Below are positions 1 through 5,270 of a DNA stretch of 5,351 bases, in pieces. Below the pieces are notes generated by a model that had not been told where the DNA came from, did no database searches, and saw only the letters and a list, made by a program, of their open reading frames with translations. The position numbers and the translations under genes are program-made. Numbering within the stretch: the first letter of the stretch is position 1; each line of letters begins with the position of its first letter. Source of the DNA: an uncultured Pedobacter sp. (lineage in GTDB: Bacteria > Bacteroidota > Bacteroidia > Sphingobacteriales > Sphingobacteriaceae); NCBI RefSeq assembly GCF_946479715.1, contig NZ_CAMLHF010000279.1, positions 1 to 5,351 on the forward strand, given 5' to 3'.

Positions 1-486
1 CCTAATACTTTTGGTACATCAGAACGCTTCGATTTAACGACCTATGCATTGGCTAAAACCTATATAGCAGCGAATCATCCACGACTGGTTTATATAGATT
101 TTATTGATACTGATGAGTTTGGACACTCCGGACAATATGATTCTTTTCTTGATGCCGGTCATTATCTGGATAAAATGATTGCTAGTCTTTGGGCAAGTCT
201 TCAGGCTGATCCTTTTTACAAGGATAACACCACCATTATGATTTGCCCGGATCATGGTCGTGGCATAGATAAAGGCTGGGTTAGTCATGGGTCAGAAACT
301 GCTCACTCAAACGAAACCTGGTTCGCTGTTATAGGACCGGATACTCCAGCTAAGGGAGAAATGAATACTGAAGCACAGATTTATCAGGAACAATTTGCGC
401 AAACATTAGCTCATTTTCTGGGCTTTAAGTTTACTGCCAATCATCCGGTAGGAGAGAGGGTTGAGTCTGTTTCCTCTTTTAAATAA
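1..486 (+). CDS. Alkaline phosphatase superfamily hydrolase, C-terminal part (5' truncated by window edge)
   Basis: The frame is open from base 1 and ends at TAA 484-486, giving 161 residues of a longer protein whose start lies upstream. Visible metal-ligand motifs are D36-T-D-E-F-G-H42, the D84-H85-G-R-G box, and H96 (SHG) with H102 as a further candidate, followed by W107 and a GPD stretch. D...H, DHG and a late His are typical two-metal ligands of the alkaline phosphatase / phosphodiesterase / sulfatase / phosphopentomutase-like superfamily. The nucleophile Ser/Thr and first Asp would be in the missing N-terminal part, so substrate class (phosphate monoester, diester or sulfate ester) cannot be decided. 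The family is often exported, but no signal peptide region is visible here. It converges with the lysine-rich gene and shares its terminator. It shows no functional link to the sulfur operon. Superfamily is secure; exact function is unknown. Confidence 0.8.
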   Translation, partial: PNTFGTSERFDLTTYALAKTYIAANHPRLVYIDFIDTDEFGHSGQYDSFLDAGHYLDKMIASLWASLQADPFYKDNTTIMICPDHGRGIDKGWVSHGSETAHSNETWFAVIGPDTPAKGEMNTEAQIYQEQFAQTLAHFLGFKFTANHPVGERVESVSSFK

Positions 487-510
487 CGCTTAATTACAGC
501 GTTATTTTTT
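481..510. terminator. Shared bidirectional hairpin terminator between convergent genes
   Basis: Bases 481-490 and 498-507 are perfectly complementary (10 bp, arms AAATAACGCT and AGCGTTATTT) around a 7-base loop. On the plus strand a run of six T occupies 505-510, the typical intrinsic-terminator tail; on the minus strand the tail is a weaker TTATTT. Both stop codons (TAA 484-486 on plus, TAA at 504-502 on minus) are inside the stem, so the two genes are packed as closely as the terminator allows. Confidence 0.75.
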
Positions 511-813
511 AGCAGGTTCTTTGGTAACTACTTTTTTAACTTTAGCAGTGGCAAGGGTTTCTTTAACTGGAGCCTCTGCTTTTTTAGTTACAGTGCTTGC
601 TTCAATTAGATCAGAGCTGCTTACTTTAAGTTTTTTAGACAGTTTTTTAGCTAATTTAGCCGCTGCTTTATTGATTTCTTTTTTTGCGTCTTTAGGGTTG
701 TAGTCCAATCCTGTAACTACTGCTTCAATTCCTGTGGCTATTTGTGTATTTAATGATTTACGAAGTTCCTTGATTGCAGATTTGATAGCTGATCCCTTTT
801 TTTTATCTTTCAT
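502..813 (-). CDS. Small lysine-rich, histone-H1-like protein of unknown function
   Basis: A 103-residue protein with 26 Lys and one Arg, rich in Ala, and with no Cys, His or Trp. The N-terminal half (about residues 1-62) reads as amphipathic helices with heptad-like Lys/Leu/Ala spacing and one non-basic stretch (TGIEAVVTGLDYNP). The C-terminal third is a low-complexity Lys/Ala/Val/Thr/Pro tail ending EPAKK, like the disordered tail of H1-type proteins. No signal peptide or membrane segment is present. Composition suggests nucleic-acid binding (nucleoid-associated or ribosome-related), but this is inference from charge alone, and I do not recognise a named family. Start is ATG at 813-811, the first Met of the frame; the sequence before it is A/T-rich with no clear Shine-Dalgarno, normal for Bacteroidota. 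It is transcribed away from the sulfite reductase operon. Confidence 0.7.
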   Translation of the reverse strand: MKDKKKGSAIKSAIKELRKSLNTQIATGIEAVVTGLDYNPKDAKKEINKAAAKLAKKLSKKLKVSSSDLIEASTVTKKAEAPVKETLATAKVKKVVTKEPAKK

Positions 814-844
814 GACATATTTTTTTAAGAATTACAAAACAACA

Positions 845-852
845 TAAAGATA
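845..852 (-). promoter_or_regulatory. Possible -7 element for the lysine-rich gene
   Basis: Read on the minus strand this is TATCTTTA, seven of eight positions of the Bacteroidota consensus TAnnTTTG, about 30 bases before the start codon. No TTTG was found at the expected -33 spacing, so support is weak. Confidence 0.25.
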
Positions 853-1061
853 GTGTAAATTTCATATTATCATTATGTTAACATTTGTTCGTGGCTTAAC
901 ACGAAGTAAAGCTGGGTATATTTATTTACAGCGTCGTAACCTTTTATTAAGCACTCACTTAGCTAATATTGAATGGTTTTAAATTGTAAAATAACTGATT
1001 GATAATTAGTGTCTTAATTCTTTTTTTACAATTCTATGTACTACCAAACCTATATACTTTA
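853..1061. other. Gene-poor spacer with one doubtful 36-codon ORF (875-982, +)
   Basis: No RNA gene, insertion sequence or array is recognisable here. The only open stretch is ATG 875 to TAA 982 on the plus strand. It is 35 residues, basic, beginning MLTFVRGLTRSKAGYIYLQ and ending NIEWF. It has no visible Shine-Dalgarno and no -7 element upstream; its composition (RR, YIYLQ, TH) looks protein-like, so it could be a true small protein or the relic of a larger gene, but I cannot assign a family. The last 80 bases (about 980-1061) are very AT-rich, with a T7 run at 1021-1027, and lead into the operon promoter. Confidence 0.2.
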
Positions 1062-1069
1062 TATATTTG
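1062..1069 (+). promoter_or_regulatory. -7 promoter element of the sulfite reductase operon
   Basis: TATATTTG is a perfect match to the Bacteroidota sigma-ABfr consensus TAnnTTTG. At the expected 19-21 base distance upstream there is only TGTA (1037-1040), a poor match to the -33 TTTG, which would suit a promoter helped by an activator. Transcription would be expected to start near 1073-1078, giving a leader of about 140 bases before the reductase start codon. No other perfect -7 element was seen in the gap. Confidence 0.5.
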
Positions 1070-1073
1070 CTTT

Positions 1074-1130
1074 ATGAAAACAGTGAATTGTAGCTTTAAT
1101 TACACGATCATGCAATGCATGAAAGGGTAA
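1074..1130 (+). CDS. Putative Cys/Met-rich leader peptide (18 aa) upstream of sulfite reductase
   Basis: ATG 1074 to TAA 1128-1130 encodes MKTVNCSFNYTIMQCMKG. It contains Cys at codons 6 (TGT 1089-1091) and 15 (TGC 1116-1118) and Met at 13 and 16, so four of 17 internal codons are for sulfur amino acids, which are usually rare. It precedes an intrinsic terminator and a cysteine-biosynthesis operon, the classic arrangement of an attenuation leader peptide. Against it: no Shine-Dalgarno is visible, and if the promoter at 1062-1069 is used the message would start at or within a few bases of this ATG, so translation would have to be leaderless or nearly so. A shorter start at ATG 1110 (MQCMKG) is an alternative that keeps the second Cys codon. 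ORFs this short arise by chance, so the call depends on conservation in relatives. Confidence 0.35.
   Translation: MKTVNCSFNYTIMQCMKG
1108..1122. repeat. 15-bp palindrome TCATGCA-A-TGCATGA in the leader
   Basis: Seven-base arms are perfect inverted repeats around a single central A. As RNA it could form a 6-bp stem with an AAU triloop over codons 12-17 of the leader ORF, which might slow a ribosome or RNA polymerase. As DNA it has the size and symmetry of an operator for a dimeric repressor, sitting about 30-45 bases after the predicted transcription start. The sequence alone does not decide between these. Confidence 0.45.
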
Positions 1131-1159
1131 GACTACGGACTGTTTGGAACAAAACTTTT

Positions 1160-1198
1160 AAAAGCTTCTTCAGTCTCCCCGACAAAGAAGCTTTTTTT
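1160..1198 (+). terminator. Strong intrinsic terminator in the sulfite reductase leader
   Basis: Arms AAAAGCTTCTT (1160-1170) and AAGAAGCTTTT (1185-1195) are perfectly complementary over 11 bp. The 14-base loop can add three more pairs (GUC 1173-1175 with GAC 1181-1183), leaving a UCCCC apical loop. Seven T follow at 1192-1198. No complete gene ends just upstream on this strand, and the sulfite reductase ATG is 19 bases downstream, so the terminator most likely acts on the operon's own leader transcript (attenuation) or ends an independent small RNA. Confidence 0.85.
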
Positions 1199-1217
1199 AA
1201 ATTAGACCTAACAAAAG

Positions 1218-3302
1218 ATGCAGAGCTTTAGAACAGAGTTAGAAAATCCTATTGTCGAAAAAGATATAATCGATCTTGAAAAGAAGATCAGGGAATTCCG
1301 CGAGGGTAAAATCCATGATGAGAAATTTAGAAGCTTGCGTTTGGCGCGTGGTGTTTATGGCCAAAGACAGCCCGGCGTTCAAATGGTACGTATTAAACTG
1401 CCATTTGGTAAAGTAACTTTCAATCAGCTTTTACGTATTGCCGATGTATCTGATGAATATGCAAGCGGGAACTTACACCTGACAACCCGCCAGGATATTC
1501 AAATTCACTACGTAAGTTTAGATAGGACTCCTCAGCTTTGGGAAGAACTTCAACGTGATGATGTTACCATTCGCGAAGCTTGTGGAAACACTGTTCGTAA
1601 CGTAACCTCTTCTCCAGATGCAGGTATAAATCCAAATGAACCATTTGATGTATCGCCTTATGCGCATGCATTCTTTAAATATTTTTTACGTAACCCTATT
1701 TGCCAGGAGATGGGCAGAAAGATTAAGTTTTCTTTCTCTTCTGATGAAACAGATACGGCATTTAGTTACATCCATGACCTTGGTTTTATTCCGAAAATTA
1801 ACGAACAAGGTGAACGTGGTTTTAAAGTTGTTTTAGGTGGTGGTTTAGGAGCTCAGCCGTTTTTAGCTGAACCTGTTCATGATTTTCTGCACGAAGATCA
1901 AATCATTCCTTATGCCGAAGCAATGCTAAGAGTATTTGATCGCTACGGGGAAAGAACAAACAGAAATAAAGCACGTTTAAAATACCTGGTTCAGAAACTA
2001 GGCTTAGAAGAAGTTGTAAGACTTATTGAAGAAGAGCGTGTTGCCAATAAATCAAAGTCTTTTAAAATAGACCGCGATGCTGTGCTTGATCCTCAGGTGC
2101 CTGAGTTACTGGATTATCCTGCTTTGGACGATGTTGTAAATTCATTGGATTATAAACACTGGCGCGCTACTAATGCCGTTGCTCAAAAGCAAGAAGGTTT
2201 TTATGGTGTGTATATTAAGGTAACTAAAGGTGATATCCCAACAGATCTTGCCCGTAAACTGGTTGATGCAATTAGTCCTTTTGCTGCTGATGAGATCCGT
2301 GTTACTCAGAATCAGGGTTTACTATTGAAATATGTTAGAGAAGGTGCTTTGCCTTCATTATATGTTGAACTTAAAGCTTTAGGTTTTGCGAAACCTGGGT
2401 TTGATAGCGTTGGCGACGTAACTACCTGCCCAGGTACAGATACTTGTAACCTTGGTATATCGAACAGTATGTCGCTTTCGGTTGCGCTGGAAGACGTGAT
2501 CTATGAAGAATATCCGGAATTGATTTACGACAAAGACCTTAAAATAAAGATCAGTGGATGTATGAACTCTTGTGGACAACATGGTTTGGCCCACATCGGT
2601 TTTCATGGCAGTTCCGTAAAGGCTAATGGTAAAGTTGTACCTGCGGTACAGGTAATGCTTGGTGGTGGTACAGTTGGTAACGGCGAAGGCAGGGTAGCTG
2701 AGCGTGTAATTAAAGCTCCATCTAAGCGTGCTACCGATGTTTTAAGAACATTATTGAACGACTTTGGTGCCAAAGCTGAAAACGAAGAAAGCTTTAACAA
2801 GTATTATGACAGAAATGGTAAGGATTATTTTTACCAGTTATTGAAACCACTTGCTGATCTTACTAACCTTAAGGATGAAGAGTATGTAGATTGGGGCCAT
2901 GAAGAAACTTTTGAAACTGCTATCGGTGTTGGTGAATGTGCCGGTGTGGTAATAGATCTTGTGGCTACTTTGTTATTAGAATCTGAAGAGAAATTAGGTT
3001 GGGCAAAAGCTTCATACGAAGCGGGTGCATGGTCTGATGCCATTTATCACACTTATGCAGTATTTGTTGGTTCAGCTAAAGCTTTATTGCTTGATAAAGG
3101 TGTGAATAGCAGTACTCAGATCGGTGTGATCAGAGAGTTCGATAAAAACTACGTTGAAACCGGAGAAGTTGTACTTGAAGGTTCATTTAACGACCTGGTA
3201 CTTCAAATTAACAAAAACGAGCCTACAGAAGCGTTTGCAACGGCTTACTTAGCTGATGTTGAACGTTTTTATAACTCAATTAAAGGAACAAGAGGGGAGT
3301 AA
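1218..3302 (+). CDS. Siroheme-dependent sulfite (nitrite/sulfite) reductase with C-terminal HEPN-like domain
   Basis: A 694-residue cytoplasmic hemoprotein predicted to catalyse six-electron reduction of sulfite to sulfide in assimilatory cysteine synthesis. It follows the two-repeat nitrite/sulfite reductase plan: ferredoxin-like half domain at about 40-105 (GVYGQRQPG, LTTRQDIQIH), then the first siroheme-binding domain with R127 in VRNVTSSPDAG and the Lys pair K168/K170 in GRKIKFSFS. R91, R127, K168 and K170 sit where the family has its basic substrate-binding residues. The second half carries C404-X5-C410 (CPGTDTC) and C448-X3-C452 (CMNSC), the four ligands that hold the 4Fe-4S cluster and bridge it to siroheme. 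Hemoprotein subunits are usually about 550-570 residues; here about 120 extra (from about 573) form a helical domain resembling HEPN (SYEAGAWSDAIYHTYAVF, then SAKALLLDKG). No flavin or NADPH domain is present, so the electron donor is a separate protein, possibly ferredoxin. Nitrite as substrate is not excluded, but siroheme and TSUP neighbours favour sulfite. Start ATG 1218 is 19 bases after the terminator T-run, preceded by A-rich AACAAAAG. Confidence 0.92.
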   Translation: MQSFRTELENPIVEKDIIDLEKKIREFREGKIHDEKFRSLRLARGVYGQRQPGVQMVRIKLPFGKVTFNQLLRIADVSDEYASGNLHLTTRQDIQIHYVSLDRTPQLWEELQRDDVTIREACGNTVRNVTSSPDAGINPNEPFDVSPYAHAFFKYFLRNPICQEMGRKIKFSFSSDETDTAFSYIHDLGFIPKINEQGERGFKVVLGGGLGAQPFLAEPVHDFLHEDQIIPYAEAMLRVFDRYGERTNRNKARLKYLVQKLGLEEVVRLIEEERVANKSKSFKIDRDAVLDPQVPELLDYPALDDVVNSLDYKHWRATNAVAQKQEGFYGVYIKVTKGDIPTDLARKLVDAISPFAADEIRVTQNQGLLLKYVREGALPSLYVELKALGFAKPGFDSVGDVTTCPGTDTCNLGISNSMSLSVALEDVIYEEYPELIYDKDLKIKISGCMNSCGQHGLAHIGFHGSSVKANGKVVPAVQVMLGGGTVGNGEGRVAERVIKAPSKRATDVLRTLLNDFGAKAENEESFNKYYDRNGKDYFYQLLKPLADLTNLKDEEYVDWGHEETFETAIGVGECAGVVIDLVATLLLESEEKLGWAKASYEAGAWSDAIYHTYAVFVGSAKALLLDKGVNSSTQIGVIREFDKNYVETGEVVLEGSFNDLVLQINKNEPTEAFATAYLADVERFYNSIKGTRGE
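3293..3299 (+). promoter_or_regulatory. Strong Shine-Dalgarno deciding the start of the methyltransferase gene
   Basis: AGGGGAG lies inside the last codons of the sulfite reductase gene and ends 7 bases before ATG 3307. It is the clearest ribosome-binding site in the window and rules for ATG 3307 over the longer in-frame start at 3256, which would overlap the reductase by 47 bases. Confidence 0.7.
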
Positions 3303-3306
3303 CCTA

Positions 3307-4098
3307 ATGATCACTCACAAAAATATATATAACAGAGAGCCAAGGATCACGCTTGTGGGCGCCGGTCCCGGTGATCCGGAACTGATCACAATGAAAGGTG
3401 CTAATGCACTTAAAACTGCTGATGTGGTTTTGTATGATGCATTGGTTAATGAAGGAGTTTTAGATTATGCCAACCCTAATGCCATTAAGGTATATGTTGG
3501 TAAAAGATCTGGCGAACATTCATATGGTCAGGATGCAATAAATAAGCTGATGATCGATTACGCGCTTAATTACGGCCATGTGGTTCGTTTAAAAGGTGGT
3601 GATCCGTTTGTGTTTGGCAGGGGATATGAAGAGTTGGACTTTGCTGTGGGTTATAGTGTGCCGGTAACGGTTGTACCTGGTTTATCCAGCTCTATATCTG
3701 TGCCTGGTTTGCAGCAAATTCCGGTTACACATCGCGGACTTAGCGAAAGTTTTTGGGTGGTAACTGGTACTACTTCTTCCGGAAAAATATCTAATGATCT
3801 TTATGAGGCTGCACGATCAAAAGCTACCGTAGTGGTATTGATGGGATTGGGTAAGCTTAAAGAGATTGTGAAGCTGTTTCAGAACGAGGGTAAGAATTTA
3901 TTGCCTGTTGCTGCTATTCAAAGCGGATCAACAGAGAATGAGAAACTAGCCGTGGGTACTGTAGATACGATTGTGGAACTGGTAGAAGAAAAAGGTATCG
4001 AGGCACCGGCTTTATTGATATTTGGTCAGGTGGTTTCTTTACATCCTTCTTTTCAGCCAATCAAGGATTTTTATCAGGCTTTAAAAGAAGAATTGTAG
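3307..4098 (+). CDS. cobA: Uroporphyrinogen-III C-methyltransferase (SUMT)
   Basis: A 263-residue S-adenosylmethionine-dependent enzyme that methylates uroporphyrinogen III at C2 and C7 to give precorrin-2, the branch point to siroheme and cobalamin. Family motifs in order: VGAGPGDPELITMKG (residues 17-31), the SAM-binding RLKGGDPFVFGRGYEE (94 onward), VPGLSSSISVPG (from about 123) and PVTHRG (139-144). The length is that of a stand-alone SUMT, matching the C-terminal half of enterobacterial CysG without the dehydrogenase part, which is encoded by the next gene. Start ATG 3307 is 4 bases after the reductase stop. No cobalamin-pathway gene is nearby, so its role here is most likely siroheme supply. 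No anomaly in the reading frame. Confidence 0.93.
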   Translation: MITHKNIYNREPRITLVGAGPGDPELITMKGANALKTADVVLYDALVNEGVLDYANPNAIKVYVGKRSGEHSYGQDAINKLMIDYALNYGHVVRLKGGDPFVFGRGYEELDFAVGYSVPVTVVPGLSSSISVPGLQQIPVTHRGLSESFWVVTGTTSSGKISNDLYEAARSKATVVVLMGLGKLKEIVKLFQNEGKNLLPVAAIQSGSTENEKLAVGTVDTIVELVEEKGIEAPALLIFGQVVSLHPSFQPIKDFYQALKEEL

Positions 4099-4103
4099 TT
4101 TTT

Positions 4104-5270
4104 ATGGAAGGCAATCAGTTATTTCCTGTCTTCATAAAACTGAATACCATACATACCATACTTGTTGGCGCTGGCCCGGTTGGTTTGGAAAAGTTAACAG
4201 CAATATTAGGTAATAGTCCTGATGCCAGGATTACCGTTATAGGGCTGGAGATTTTACCGGAACTGCAGGAACTGGCTGATAAGCATGAGGGTGTAACAGT
4301 ACTTCAAAAAGAGTTTGTTGCCACCGATCTAGATGGTGCAGATCTGGTTGTGGCAGCTACAAATAATGAATTGCTGAATCAGGAAATCAGAATACAGGCC
4401 GACCAGCGCAATTTGCTGGTTAACTTTGCTGATAAACCTGACTTGTGTAACTTTTACCTGGGTTCTATTGTTAAAAAGGGCGACCTTAAAATAGCAATTT
4501 CAACTAACGGTAAATCGCCAACCATTGCAAAAAGGTTGAAAGAAGTGTTGAATGATAGTTTGCCTGAGGAGTTGAATAATACTTTGCAGCAAATGGAGGC
4601 ACTTAGAAATACACTTAATGGTGATTTCGCTTCGAAGGTTAAAAGACTGAATGAAGTAACATCATTATTGGTTACTGAAAAATCGTCTTTAGTTAAAGAT
4701 GAAGAATCTTCTTTAGTTAAAGATAAGGAAGAGAAAAGCAAAAGAGGTAAGATGAAGTGGCTGATATGGCTGGCAATCGTATTTTCTTTTGTAATTGTTG
4801 TTACTGCATTTTGGCATAAAGAACCGGAGTTTCAGGCTTATATTGAAAATCTGAACCCGATGTTCTACTGGTTCTTGCTGGGAGGTTTTGTTTTTGCAAT
4901 GATTGATGGTGCGATTGGAATGTCGTACGGTGTTACTACCACCTCATTCTCTTTGGCAATGGGTGTTCCGCCGGCTTCGGCCAGCATGGGTGTCCATCTT
5001 TCGGAGATTTTGAGTAACGGCATAGCTGGCTGGATGCACTATCGCTTTGGTAATGTAAACTGGAAACTGTTCAGGTTATTGCTTCTTCCCGGAATTGTGG
5101 GTGCGGTAACCGGCGCATACTTATTATCATCATTAGAGCATTATAGCAACTATACCAAGCCGGTTGTTTCTTTATATACTTTAATACTGGGGTTTGTAAT
5201 CCTTTCTAAAGCGTATAAAGCAAATGCCAAAACAACAGGCCAAAAGAAAAAGATAAAGAAAGTCTATTAA
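4104..5270 (+). CDS. Precorrin-2 dehydrogenase/sirohydrochlorin ferrochelatase fused to TSUP transporter, stopped after the first TSUP repeat
   Basis: 388 residues in two parts. Residues 1 to about 180 are a CysG-N/Met8p-type domain that oxidises precorrin-2 with NAD to sirohydrochlorin and inserts iron to give siroheme: VGAGPVGLEK (21-30) is the NAD-binding loop, AATNNELLN (84-92) follows, and NFADKPDLCNF has D110 at the position of the catalytic Asp of CysG/Met8p; ISTNGKSP (132-139) is also typical. Residues about 186-216 are a charged linker with an 8-residue tandem repeat. From M217 a membrane part begins: helices near 219-237 and 254-272, then a TSUP-like MIDGAIGMSYGVTTTS, LAMGVPPASASMGVHLSEILSNGIAGW and a helix pair near 322-371. 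It ends KKKIKKVY at TAA 5268-5270, but the same frame continues into the second TSUP repeat, so the transporter is halved. TSUP proteins export sulfite or sulfoacetate or import sulfur compounds; direction here is unknown. It starts 5 bases after the SUMT stop. The enzyme domain should be intact; transport is doubtful. Confidence 0.8.
   Translation: MEGNQLFPVFIKLNTIHTILVGAGPVGLEKLTAILGNSPDARITVIGLEILPELQELADKHEGVTVLQKEFVATDLDGADLVVAATNNELLNQEIRIQADQRNLLVNFADKPDLCNFYLGSIVKKGDLKIAISTNGKSPTIAKRLKEVLNDSLPEELNNTLQQMEALRNTLNGDFASKVKRLNEVTSLLVTEKSSLVKDEESSLVKDKEEKSKRGKMKWLIWLAIVFSFVIVVTAFWHKEPEFQAYIENLNPMFYWFLLGGFVFAMIDGAIGMSYGVTTTSFSLAMGVPPASASMGVHLSEILSNGIAGWMHYRFGNVNWKLFRLLLLPGIVGAVTGAYLLSSLEHYSNYTKPVVSLYTLILGFVILSKAYKANAKTTGQKKKIKKVY
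4659..4730 (+). repeat. 24-base tandem repeat in the linker (8-residue periods)
   Basis: Two close copies, 4683-4706 and 4707-4730, encode SSLVKDEE and SSLVKDKE. They share an identical 15-base core (TCTTTAGTTAAAGAT at 4686-4700 and 4710-4724). A degenerate earlier copy at 4659-4682 encodes TSLLVTEK. The core is itself palindromic (TCTTTA-GT-TAAAGA). The repeat sits in a charged, probably disordered linker, where copy-number change by slippage keeps the frame. Confidence 0.75.
4743..4754 (+). promoter_or_regulatory. Possible internal translation start for the membrane domain
   Basis: AGAGG at 4743-4747 precedes an in-frame ATG at 4752-4754 (M217) by 4 bases, exactly where the first hydrophobic helix (MKWLIWLAIVFSFVIVV) begins. 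This may be a relic of two separate genes before fusion or a working internal start that makes the membrane part alone. The spacing is short, so this is tentative. Confidence 0.3.

Larger units (their letters stand above)
1078..1198 (+). promoter_or_regulatory. Candidate transcription attenuator (mutually exclusive leader RNA helices)
   Basis: Three pairings are visible. 1:2 is AAACAGU 1078-1084 with ACUGUUU 1139-1145 (7 bp, perfect). 2:3 is GGACUG 1137-1142 with CAGUCU 1171-1176 (one G-U), extended after a small internal loop by GGAA 1146-1149 with UUCU 1166-1169. 3:4 is the terminator hairpin. 1:2 and 2:3 share 1139-1142; 2:3 and 3:4 share 1166-1169, so each excludes the next. A ribosome held at Cys codon 6 would cover segment 1, free segment 2 and favour 2:3 (antitermination). 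A ribosome at the leader stop codon would cover segment 2 and let the terminator form. A further pairing, GGG 1125-1127 plus AGACU 1130-1134 with AGUCU 1172-1176 plus CCC 1178-1180, would instead give a pseudoknot-like fold, so a small-molecule riboswitch of unknown class remains an alternative. Helix 2:3 is short and AU-rich; no folding energy was calculated. Confidence 0.4.

Noticed and set aside
917..924. TATATTTA with TTTG at 884-887 as a second plus-strand promoter.
   Set aside because: The spacer is 29 bases instead of 19-21, and the last base of the -7 element does not match.
1092..1166. Alternative antiterminator AGCUUU 1092-1097 with AAAGCU 1161-1166.
   Set aside because: It is a short 6-bp match to a low-complexity arm, and a ribosome on Cys codon 6 would cover it, so it fits the regulatory logic less well than the 1137-1149 pairing.
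1171..1183. CAGTCTCCCCGAC looks like the 3' end of a tRNA (T-stem plus acceptor strand), suggesting a tRNA remnant or attachment site.
   Set aside because: No T-loop (TTCRA) precedes it, no matching GTCGGGG 5' strand is present in the window, no integrase is visible, and the bases are explained as the loop of the leader terminator.
1070..1217. SAM-I, SAM-II or cobalamin riboswitch upstream of the sulfur/siroheme operon.
   Set aside because: None of the core consensus strings of these aptamers that I know could be found; only the terminator and generic pairings are visible.
2379..3043. Minus-strand open frames within the sulfite reductase gene.
   Set aside because: They lie wholly within a well-supported coding region, have no family motifs and are shadows of its codon use; the same holds for the plus-strand frames at 521-703 and 1636-1836 and the minus-strand frames at 34-288 and 4454-4741.
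3256..3306. Longer in-frame start for the methyltransferase (17 extra residues from 3256).
   Set aside because: It would overlap the reductase by 47 bases, starts from a non-ATG codon, adds residues unlike the family, and ATG 3307 has a strong Shine-Dalgarno 7 bases upstream.
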